Shown one piece after another: positions 55,331 to 64,000 of a stretch of DNA of 64,000 nucleotides (positions within the stretch are counted from its first letter, which is position 1; each line of letters starts with the position of its first letter). The notes beneath the pieces were generated by a model. It did no database searches. It saw only the letters and a program-made list of their open reading frames with translations, and was not told where the DNA came from. The stretch is taken from the NCBI GenBank assembly GCA_905160935.1, contig CAJHZI010000807.1, positions 756,001 through 820,000 on the forward strand. The letters are read 5' to 3'. This DNA is from Enchytraeus crypticus (Eukaryota; Annelida; Clitellata; Enchytraeida; Enchytraeidae). The position numbers and the translations under genes were made by a program.

Positions 55331-56504
55331 GTTTGAACGCTGGCCCGTAATCCGTATTGGAGGCATAAACCAGCTGTTCCATAAGATGCTACCAATCCCT
55401 GTCCACTAGCATGTTTATGCAAGGACTGATCGTAATCATGACTCAGCATCTGCCTCGCTAATCGGGTTGTTTGATAGTGGGGGGATAGGGGGGGGGGGGG
55501 AATAGATGGGCAAAATCCCGGCTGACCTAGCTAGCACATTGACTTGGATTTTTGCGTAGACCTAAGTTCTTATATAACTGTTACAAAACTTTTCTAACCT
55601 TAACCAGTTCCCCTCTTGAAAGTGCACCCCCCGTGATTTCGTTTTAGGACATACCACTAGATTATTCTCAAGCTCAAACATCAGTAAAGTGTAGGTAGTG
55701 TACGGTAAGCGCTGAACTACAGCGCTACACACGCATCACTCGTATCTTATAATAGCATGCTTTCAATTCAACAGAGATTCAGCCGACATTGAAGAATACA
55801 AGTAGATTTAAGTCGGCTGTGCAATAACACAGTCGAGCTTCAAAAAGAAAATCAGCGATGCCTTATGATTTAGTCAACAGCGGCAGTTAACGAGAGACCA
55901 GGACTAATAGATAAACGTGTCTAAACATATAGATAAACGTCAACTTAATCTATTGATTTATTTAGTGCAATTCTTTCATGATTATAGATTGATGCAACGA
56001 TTCTTAATGCAAAACAACATTTTGAAGTTTAATCCATAATTGTGGACTATAAAAAAGGATTAAATTAATAATAGACTAATAGTAAGCATATAGCTAAATG
56101 CTTTTAAGTAGATTTTTTAGAGAAATATATTGATTTGTTAAATAAATTGATTTGTTTAAAAATAGATTTAAATAGTTCTGCAAAATTAATCGTTCTAGCC
56201 AATCTTGAGTATTATTAATTACAGTTATTTGTTCAATGAAGCTGTTTATATTAATTTAATAAATAAGTAATATTGGAATGTATTAATAAGGTTAATTGAG
56301 TTTGACAAACTCTTAACTCTTGGATACCACGTCTATAATGGATTATAGATCAATTAAGACAAACAACAATTGACTAGTAAACTAGGAAACATCAGTTTGG
56401 AGTTTTAGACCTTACCTTAGGTCGAACTTGTAGTCAACAACTATTTTATGGAAATATTGATGAATATCTCTCTCGGATAATATATTTCGCTTGTATCTAA
56501 CGCA
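55331..56504. promoter_or_regulatory. Region upstream of DUOX start
   Basis: The promoter should lie here or farther left if there is a non-coding first exon. No TATA box or Inr could be assigned with confidence. Contains a G-rich run at 55479-55500. Confidence 0.3.
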
Positions 56505-56562
56505 ATGAAGCTTTCAACTCTGACACAGTATTATTTATTTATGATCTCCTGCCTGTTTTGTG
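56505..56562 (+). CDS. DUOX: DUOX exon 1 (start, signal peptide)
   Basis: Encodes [19 protein letters not shown] and one base of Asp20, a typical signal peptide with a hydrophobic core. The GTAAGA donor has phase 1, matching exon 2. This is the best start within reach of exon 2, but an upstream non-coding exon cannot be excluded. Confidence 0.82.
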
Positions 56563-57157
56563 GTAAGAATACCAGTTTTATATCCTTCATATATATCATA
56601 TACATGTATTAGCATTTTGATTTTCATAGCAGACGTGTTTTCTTGGGGCAGGCAGATTAAATGCTTTTTTGTTCATTTTAGTATAGCAAGTGAATTAACT
56701 TCAAAGAAATTGATTGAACCTTAATTCATTGAGTCATTTCACGGCCCAAAGTGAGCCATGTTGTGTTCGCACTATTGCAAAATAGGTCAACTGTACATTG
56801 CTTATGTAGTATGAGGAGATTAGGCTGTAAACTGAGATTGACAATGAGAAACCACCTCAGAACTGCAATATTAAGATTTGATTAAACATTTTGATGGAAT
56901 CACATCCTCTACAACAGAGATCGTATGCTCCTAATCTTGCATGAAAACAAACCATGAATCAAATTTTCTTATTTAGACTTGCCTCTTGACAGATCACTCG
57001 AGCGGTAGGAAGTGACCCTTAAAGCAAACATTAAACTTTTTCTCTTAAAATTTTATGACATTTTAAAGTTAATTAATTAACTCCATTTCTCTCTCTCTGT
57101 TTTTTTCTCTCTCTCTTTCTCTCTCTCTTAAAGTTTGTTTAATAAATTTCTCACTCT

Positions 57158-57201
<44 letters not shown>

Positions 57202-57885
57202 AGCCAAGTAGCAGGAGCAAGGTGCTTATTCGTACACGGAGTCGGCCTTCACGGTTCATATAGAAATCGCTACAAAGATCAACAGATTAATCTCTTTACA
57301 AAAGTGTATGCCTTATGCATACATGTACCTCATATAGCCCATAGCTTCAGGAAAAACATGGCATCTCAAGTGATTTCTATACGCCATCCGAAGTTTTTGT
57401 TCTGTCGCCTCTTGCGACACGTGCAGTTAACGGTTGGTCTATTCTTCAGTGCCACGTACCCAACACAGGAGACTGATTATTAACTGAATATGAATTACCA
57501 AATAACCTAAAATATTTTTACATTCAATCTAGATACAATTTCATACTAATGTCACTGCTAATTACCAGGCTCAAGTATGTATTCTTGTATGTTTAGATAT
57601 CGCATCCTGCGAGACTCAGAGGTTTGACGGCTGGTATAATAACCTAGACAACCCGAAGTGGGGATCGGCAGGTTAGAGTTTGATTGTTTATATTTATTTT
57701 TTAAGATGTTTTAATAGATGTATGTCATAAGTGTACAGAATTAACATTATTAAACAAATAACGTATATATAGGCCTCTCGCTTAGTTGATTATAAAAAAG
57801 ATCCACTTGTATGTGGGCATGAAGAGATGAAGAGGAAAGCGGAAGATAAAGATGTGTTTTATATATATTTAGATATATTTATACG

Positions 57886-57927
<42 letters not shown>

Positions 57928-57945
57928 ATATATATACATACATGT

Positions 57946-57981
<36 letters not shown>

Positions 57982-58018
57982 AATATATATATATATATAT
58001 ATATATACGCCATCCGAA

Positions 58019-58057
<39 letters not shown>

Positions 58058-61000
58058 GCACTTCGTTCTTGTGGATACCGGGTGGATACCGAATACCAGA
58101 CCGTGGATACCGGGTGGATACCAGATACCGGGTGGATACCGGATACCGGGATACTGGGTGGATACCGGGTGGATACCGGGTGGATACCGGGGGGATACCG
58201 GGTGGATACCGGGTGGATATCGGGTGGATATCGGGTGGATATCGGGTGGATATCGGGTGGATACCAGATACCGGGTGGATGCGAATACCGGGTGGATACC
58301 GGATATTAGGTGAAAACCGGATACCGGGTGGATGCCAGATACCGTTTGGATACCGGATAGAGGGTCGATACCGGATACCGGGTGGATGCGGATAACGGTC
58401 AAGCATCGTCTACGATCTCAAATTTCTCTCCTAGATATTTTCATAAATTGTTTTGAATAAACAGACCTACAATTATTCTGCGGTCACACCTCTGATATCA
58501 TTATTGCATTTGGTAAAAACGCTATAAAGCTTTTGCGCAGGTGAAATTAGTTAGAGGTTGGGATGATACTTTCGTTAAAACTTCTAAATTACTCCTACCG
58601 TCAATTTATATTGTCACGTTTTTATGTTTGACAGGTGACAACATAATCTACTCGGTGAGACCGGCCTATGATGACTTGACGTATATGCTCTCTGGGTCTA
58701 ATAGACCCAATCCCAGGACCATCAGCAACAACCTGCTGCGTGGTCCAAGTGGTCTGCCCTCCTATCAGAACCGCACCGTGCTCTTCGCTTACTTCGGTTA
58801 GTCTCAAATACCCCACAGATTTCTAGTGCTATATTAAAATAGAGACATTCAAGACTGAACTTGTTTTCTACTTGCCGATTTGTAATAATATTGATTGCAT
58901 AGCTGAAAGTTTCATATGAGCCATTTTTCCGTTACAATCCTAAATTAAGGTCTGTAGATGTATGACCGTGGTGCATTGAACTTATTGTTTGTCTATAGTT
59001 TTCAATTTTGAGAACGTTATAGTTGACTAGTAATAGAAAAATGCTGTATATCTTAGATTTGGCAATTTTAAGAAGAATGAGAGAGACGGAGAAGTTTTAA
59101 TCTATTTATTATGAGAAATTATAAGTGGCATAATGTTTATGGTTTTTGCGTCTCTCCTTTTGAGGCTTGGCTACGGAGCAATAGAGTGCTGGAGCGATAG
59201 AGTGATGGAGCAATAGAGCGATGGAGCAATAGAATGATGGAGGAAGAGAGTGATGGAGCAATAGATTGACGAAGCAATAGAGTGATGGAGCAATTTAGGG
59301 CTGGAGCAATAGAGTGATGGAGCAATAGAACGATGGAGGAAAAGAGTGCTGGAGTAACAGAGTGATGAAGCAATAGTGTGATGGAGCAATTGAGTGATGA
59401 AGCAATAGAGTGATGGAGCAATGTGTGATGGAGCAGTAAAGTGATGGAACAAGAACACCTACTGATCAAATTAACCAACATTTAATGCGATATGATTTTT
59501 ATAACCCTTTTGATTGTCCGTGCAATTCTATACTTTTGCAAGCCTATAAATAATTACTGTATAAAGTTTTTAATTTTAAAATTTTAAATTGATTCTATAT
59601 TGTAATTACTCCGCAGACAAATATGCGCAATAGCAACAACAACAAAAGAAAACCGTCATCCTGACTACGTTGAGCACTATATTAGCCAAATCAAACAAGT
59701 TAGCAGAAAAATAAGGGTTCATCGCATGATGTGAAGCCAATCCTGTATTATCGGGATTTCATACGCTGTGGATTATTCTTTTTCTTGCATTGTCCTTGCA
59801 CAGCTGTATGTCTTTTAACGCATTTTTGATGATCATTACCGTTAATTATTCGATTTGTACACTCAGTATTACGTGTACGTTACTGTGTAATTTAATGCAC
59901 GGTTTGCGCGTGCAGGTCAAATGATTGCTTACGAGATGGTTCATTCCAGTGCTTCTGGATGTCCAATGGAACTGATAAAAATTCCCGTGCCGGCCGATGA
60001 TCCAGAATTTGGTGGTCAGAGTTCCATTTCGCTGTTTAGCCAATCTGAGGACGGAAGCAGCAGTACTTTTAGCAGTACTGGGAGTAATGCACAACAGTAC
60101 TTTCCGTTCGTTCGCTCTGCCTATGATAAATCAACTGGACTGTCACCGAATAGACCGCGTCAGCCGGTTAGTGTGTTGTCCTCTCAAGTCATATATAGTC
60201 ATGTCTAGTCATGACTAGTCATGTCATATATAGTCATGTCTAATCATGTCATATATAGTCATGTCTAGTCATGTCTAATCATATCATGTCATATGTAGTC
60301 ATATCTAGTCATGTCATATATAGTTAAGTCATATATCAATAAGTTAAGTCATATCAAGTCTAGTCAAGTCTAGTCAAGTCAAATCTAGTCAAGTCTAGTC
60401 AAGTCATAGCTAGTCCAGTCTAGTCAAGTCAAATCTAGTCAAGTCTAGTCAAGTCATAGCTAGTCCAGTCTAGTCAAGTCATATCAAGTCATATCTAGTC
60501 ATGTTTAGTCATGTCTCGTCGTGTCCTGTCATGTCTAATTATTTTTAATCATGCTAAGAATAGGTTCTAGTTCCATCTTTACTTTAATTTACGAAAGCGT
60601 TAGGATACAATGTGCCAATTTCAGCAGATATCTTTTGAGAGTTACGCCTATGGTAAATTTAGGAATAAAACCGGGCATCCTGCTAACCTGCTACGTGACA
60701 TACATTTCTTGTTTCAGCTCAATACATTTTATGTTTAAACTATCGTTTGCATAGTGTACATGTAGATTATGAATTGAAGTTATTGTCGACCTAGAATAAA
60801 TTTAGAATGTCTAAACGATTAAATCAGTTAACTAGTCAGATAACGATATAGAACGCTAGTGCCTTTATTAATAATTTTAAAAATTTGTCAATTCAATCTC
60901 TTCTCTCAATCAAATATCTATATGACGGGTGAGCCCAGGATTTGAACCCCTCTTACACTGATCCACAGTCGAAATTATAACCGGTGCTGTCATAAGATTA

Positions 61001-62444
61001 TACTTGCCTTTCAGATCAACAAAGTCAGCAGCTGGATTGACGGAAGCTTCATTTATGGTCGTAACGAGATTTGGTCTAGCTCGCTAAGGTCGTACCGCAA
61101 GGGTCAACTGGCCTCTCTGAACGATTCCGGGATTTTCCCTGCCCATAATTTTCTACGTCTTCCTCTGGACAGCTATCCGAGCTCCGCTTCGGATCGTATG
61201 AGTAATCCGCAGAAGATGTGGGGTGTGTATTTGATAATAGTGAAAACAGTTAATAATGATGGAGCATCATTAAACCTATTTATTATATTATTTTTGAATG
61301 TTAGAAAAAGACTATAAACCTGCAGTTGGCATCATTGCAATTGTAGGCGGCTTTATTAAAAATAATTATATTTATAGAGAGGAAGCCGATACTTGTGTAG
61401 TTATGCGGTCGCTAAGTGTATTTACATGCCGTCACTTATTAATGTTACTTTCACAAATGAAATAAATCGCTTTAGCGATAATTTGTACTAAGAAGAAGAG
61501 TCTAAGCTCAACCATGCACCTTCACATTGATGTTAATTTTGCTGAGAAGCAACGGGAGTGGATATGGCGTAGCAGCCAGAGTGTTTGTCTCGTAGGAAGT
61601 GACCTGAAGAAGTAACTACATGTACGATCATATCCTAATTTGCTCTGTGTTGAAACGACCATATTCATTAAAACCTGATATGTGAAATATTATACAGAAA
61701 CGTTCCTGGTCTATCATGTTTTTAATATATGCTTAAGAAATAGGACCTAGAATTTATCGTCATTCCTGTGGAATTACATTTTCACTCTTATCTCTCCTTT
61801 CAAAACTGCCGCCCTGAGTATTACTAAACAAAGTGGAACGCCTTATTTTATTTAGTGGGTATTTCATATCTTTTGACTAAGAATGCACGCCAAACTTAAT
61901 TTTTAATACAATGTATTTGACAACAATGAAAGGTGTTAAATGAGTAATCAGTTTGAGATACATCTACATCTAACGAAGTTCTAAGTGTCATCCAAACCTT
62001 ATATCAAGTTTAAATCTATGAATATTTTTTTATTTCACAGTAACGGGAGATCAGAACAGCCATCAAAACCCTGGTCTTCTGGTTATGCACTTACTCTGGT
62101 TTCGGTATCACAACGTCATAGCCGACCGGCTGAGTGTTCAACACCCGGACTGGTCCGATAATAAATTGTATAACGCGGCCAGAAGGCACGTCATTGCTGT
62201 GCTACAGGTGGGTTCTCTAAGCAGGTTTTCATTAACATTAAATCTGTGGATAGAGTGAAGCGAAAAAATTCTGTTAAATTTTACTAAGTATAAATTATTT
62301 AATCTTATCAGGAGTTTGACCCTGTGGTCTGTTTTCTCATATTTGTCTAAGAGACAATCAATTAAATAAATTATAGAGTTACTCATTTCATAAAATGTCA
62401 AACTTATTTTCTCGCACACACATAGACACACACACACGTATATA

Positions 62445-62511
<67 letters not shown>

Positions 62512-63436
62512 GGCCTCTGTATAGTATATATTGTATATTATTCATGATTGAATATTGATGTGTTGCAGAATATCATCATGTACGAATGGCTGCCTGCTTT
62601 GCTTAATCAAAGCATCCCTCAATATACCAGTATGTTTAGTTTTCTCAATTTTTTACTTTTATTTTATGTCATTAAGTTAATCTATGTTCGAGTCGAGATT
62701 ATTGAGAATTGAGCAAAAGAATGTTCCAAATCAAAAGATCAAAATCGACTGATGATGCATAACGCTAAGTAGTCTAACTTAACTGCATGCAGTGCCTGTA
62801 ATCTGTCAACCAGTTGTGATCGTACATTGTTACTGGCTGCAGCCAGTGGCGATGTCGGTAAGATATTCGACGGCGAATCAGTATGTGCTTGGTTCAAATC
62901 CTGGGCTCACCCGTCACTGATATTGCTTTTAAATAAGGAAACGGAAGTCAACATTTGCATTTTTAGTTTTAACATTATTAAGGGTAAGGAAAGTGATAGA
63001 GTGTTGGCTGCCTTCTGGCCATACAATTTAGTTTACTCCGTAATTACAGTAAGTCATGAAACAACTTATTTAATTTACTCAATTGAGTCCATTTTCCTGT
63101 AAAGGAACGTCTAATAATTGAATTTAATCCTATCCCACTTTTCAGGATCTTTATTTACCTGAAAAAATCTCGTAAGTTAAATTCGCTGTCATATTGGATG
63201 TGATTTACTTGAAAATGAAATAATAATTAATGAGATAGATTAATAATTTGTTAGGATATTATATTTGCATTTAGTTATTTATTTAGTTATTTAATTATTT
63301 AGTTATTTATTGATTAATTGACTAGTTGACTGATTGTAGGATATAACCGCCATATACAACCAGGCATTGACGTGGTATTCGAATCAGCAGCATTTAGATT
63401 TCTGCACACCACTATACCGCCAGGCTTCTATATCAG
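56505..63436 (+). CDS. DUOX: Dual oxidase, N-terminal peroxidase-homology part (8 exons, 3' part outside window)
   Basis: Exons: 56505-56562, 57597-57671, 58635-58796, 59916-60166, 61015-61222, 62041-62207, 62569-62629, 63340-63436. All junctions are GT-AG and in phase, giving 359 residues before the window ends. DUOX is a plasma-membrane NADPH oxidase that releases hydrogen peroxide; its extracellular N-terminus is a haem-peroxidase homology domain. Seen here: a signal peptide (1-19), [41 protein letters not shown] with the proximal-type His275, [18 protein letters not shown], and [14 protein letters not shown]. The distal-His position reads FGQM, as I recall for other invertebrate DUOX proteins. 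The transmembrane, EF-hand and NADPH oxidase parts lie beyond 64000. A DUOX rather than a plain peroxidase is inferred from the order and wording of the motifs. Confidence 0.93.
57080..57200. repeat. (CT)n microsatellite in DUOX intron 1
   Basis: CT tracts of about 20 and 35 bases around an interrupted section. Confidence 0.97.
57205..57472 (+). mobile_element. SINE-like repeat (S3)
   Basis: AGCCAAGTAGCAGGAGCAAG, TATGCCTTATGCATACATGT, CTGTCGCCTCTTGCGACACG, and CGGTTGGTCTATTCTTCAGT in the family order. Confidence 0.72.
57597..57671 (+). CDS. DUOX: DUOX exon 2
   Basis: Encodes [15 protein letters not shown] and then [18 protein letters not shown] is the hallmark start of the mature DUOX peroxidase-homology domain. 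Phase 1 in and out. Confidence 0.93.
57785..57855 (+). mobile_element. LINE 3' scrap
   Basis: Contains ATGAAGAGGAAAGCGGAAGA, translating MKRKAEDK, the conserved LINE C-terminal piece also seen at 50260. Confidence 0.55.
57885..58052. repeat. (TA)n compound microsatellite in DUOX intron 2
   Basis: Three long TA tracts split by CATACATGTATTG and CGCCATCCGAAGTTTT. Confidence 0.97.
58066..58396. repeat. 10-11-bp GGATACCGGGT minisatellite in DUOX intron 2
   Basis: About 30 units of GGATACCGGGT or GGATACCAGA. GC-rich against an AT-rich background. Open in several frames ([10 protein letters not shown] on plus), but in an intron and purely repetitive. Confidence 0.96.
58635..58796 (+). CDS. DUOX: DUOX exon 3
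   Basis: Encodes [18 protein letters not shown], then [18 protein letters not shown], with NRT as a likely N-glycosylation site, ending AYF. It matches the family's PNPR.LSN...RGP.GL.S..NRTVL. Confidence 0.94.
59172..59456. repeat. ~16-bp GATGGAGCAATAGAGT minisatellite in DUOX intron 3
   Basis: About 18 units with variants; the long minus-strand frame ([10 protein letters not shown] repeats) is an artefact. Confidence 0.95.
59916..60166 (+). CDS. DUOX: DUOX exon 4
   Basis: Encodes [20 protein letters not shown], then a serine-rich stretch of about 20 residues, then [14 protein letters not shown] and SPNRPRQP. It matches the family's FxRSxxDxxTGxSPNxPR region. The usual distal His is Met101. 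A 10-bp minisatellite begins 15 bp past the donor. Confidence 0.93.
60181..60548. repeat. 10-bp TAGTCATGTC/TAGTCAAGTC minisatellite after DUOX exon 4
   Basis: Over 35 units. The ATG variant dominates at both ends and AAG in the middle. Starts 15 bp past the exon 4 donor. Confidence 0.96.
60925..60985 (-). mobile_element. tRNA-derived SINE (S1), partial
   Basis: GACGGGTGAGCCCAGGATTT and GAACCCCTCTTACACTGATC: B box and flank on the minus strand. Confidence 0.72.
61015..61222 (+). CDS. DUOX: DUOX exon 5
   Basis: Encodes [20 protein letters not shown], then [13 protein letters not shown] and a proline-rich end. [11 protein letters not shown] is a core peroxidase-family motif. Confidence 0.95.
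62041..62207 (+). CDS. DUOX: DUOX exon 6 (proximal haem histidine)
   Basis: Encodes [20 protein letters not shown], then [10 protein letters not shown] and [10 protein letters not shown], ending HVIAVLQ. His275 in RYHN is at the proximal haem-ligand position of the animal peroxidase fold. Confidence 0.95.
62414..62513. repeat. (CA)n/(TA)n microsatellite in DUOX intron 6
   Basis: Short CACACA run, then about 30 TA units with one CATA. Confidence 0.97.
62569..62629 (+). CDS. DUOX: DUOX exon 7
   Basis: Encodes [20 protein letters not shown], 20 residues plus one base, matching QNI..YEWLP..L. The donor is GTATGT. Confidence 0.93.
62834..62962 (+). mobile_element. tRNA-derived SINE (S1)
   Basis: GCAGCCAGTGGCGATGTCGG, TAAGATATTCGACGGCGAAT, GGTTCAAATCCTGGGCTCAC and CGTCACTGATATTGC. 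The A and B boxes are well kept. Confidence 0.88.
63340..63436 (+). CDS. DUOX: DUOX exon 8 (last in window)
   Basis: Encodes [20 protein letters not shown] and then [11 protein letters not shown], ending in phase 2 before GTGAAA. No further exon was recognised to 64000, so the window ends in an intron. Confidence 0.92.
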
Positions 63437-64000
63437 GTGAAAGATTTTGATTTAGGCGATACTTTTGCAAGTGAAGCTTTTTCTATTTGCTTTCAAATCA
63501 TAGCGGCTATTTCATTTCTTTGAAATTTGCAGACAATATTCATCTATCAATTCTGTCGCAAAGCGTTCTTAAATATCTCAGCTATCTTTAAAATAGAAAA
63601 GCTTTTGAAAATTTCGTATGAATGTCGTCGAGAAAAATTTCGTCAGTAAATCAAAGTTAGCTTTATAGGAGCAACGCATTAGTAAACTCTATGGAGCTCC
63701 ATGTAACGCTGTTTTGTTAAATTCTTATATCTACTTGTATATTTAATTTCGCAAGCACTGCGTAGAAGTGAACTATGACAAATATTCTATAGAAGTTCAA
63801 TTGAGAAATAAAAATAAAAATTCAGTTCATGTCAGTTCTCATGGAGCAAATTTTGTTGATTTTTTTATAATTCTGCATCAAGGAAACTAAAATGTCATTC
63901 TCTCAGTCTTTAAAATTCAGTCAACTTTAATAAATGGCACAGAGTTAATGAAAATCTACCGAAACAGGATTCTATCAACCGGTTGATCATACCGCAAAGG

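Noticed and set aside
57827..58406. Overlapping 100-175-codon frames with WIPGGYR or STRYPPGI repeats
   Set aside because: They are the DUOX intron 2 minisatellite and TA tracts read in various frames.
59137..59481. Minus-strand frame rich in [10 protein letters not shown]
   Set aside because: A 16-bp minisatellite inside a DUOX intron.

Overview
This is eukaryotic (animal) nuclear DNA: AT-rich, full of microsatellites, SINEs, LINE fragments and DNA-transposon relics, with two split genes whose exons can be joined at GT-AG borders with matching phases. The gene content (a CASK-type MAGUK and a dual oxidase) and the style of the repeats suggest a bilaterian, probably marine invertebrate. The species or phylum cannot be read from the window.

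Layout. 1-4205: a 15-bp minisatellite at the left edge, then non-coding DNA that may include the CASK 3' UTR. 4206-25577, minus strand: a complete CASK/LIN-2/CAKI orthologue in 23 coding exons (2913 nt including the stop, 970 residues). Domain order is CaMK-like domain, two L27, PDZ, SH3, guanylate-kinase-like. Its introns carry tRNA-derived SINEs, LINE-tail SINEs and LINE fragments. About 25.6-56.5 kb: a 31-kb stretch with no recognisable host gene. It holds three full-length copies of a 1.4-kb hAT-like non-autonomous transposon with perfect 8-bp target duplications, a 5'-truncated CR1/L2-type LINE, a mariner relic with about 200-bp inverted repeats, a 750-bp MITE, SINEs, two 5S-rRNA-like fragments, a perfect 101-bp palindrome and long (TA)n and (TACA)n tracts. 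56505-64000, plus strand: the first 8 coding exons of a dual oxidase (DUOX), running off the right edge inside the peroxidase-homology domain.

The two genes are transcribed divergently and nothing in the sequence links their functions. CASK is a membrane-associated scaffold; DUOX is a membrane enzyme that makes hydrogen peroxide.

The most unusual observation is in CASK. At least six of its 23 exons have a short tandem array that starts at a splice junction and runs into the intron, repeating the donor or acceptor, often with adjoining coding bases (exons 7, 10, 13 at both ends, 14, 15 and 18). At exon 10 the repeat is 69 bp, keeps the reading frame, has no stop, and offers two equivalent donors, so a 23-residue alternative insertion in the L27 region is predicted. 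Second, the CASK kinase domain has lost the catalytic-loop Asp and Lys (HRA-I-A-P in place of HRD-x-K-P) and has YFQ in place of DFG, so it reads as a full pseudokinase.
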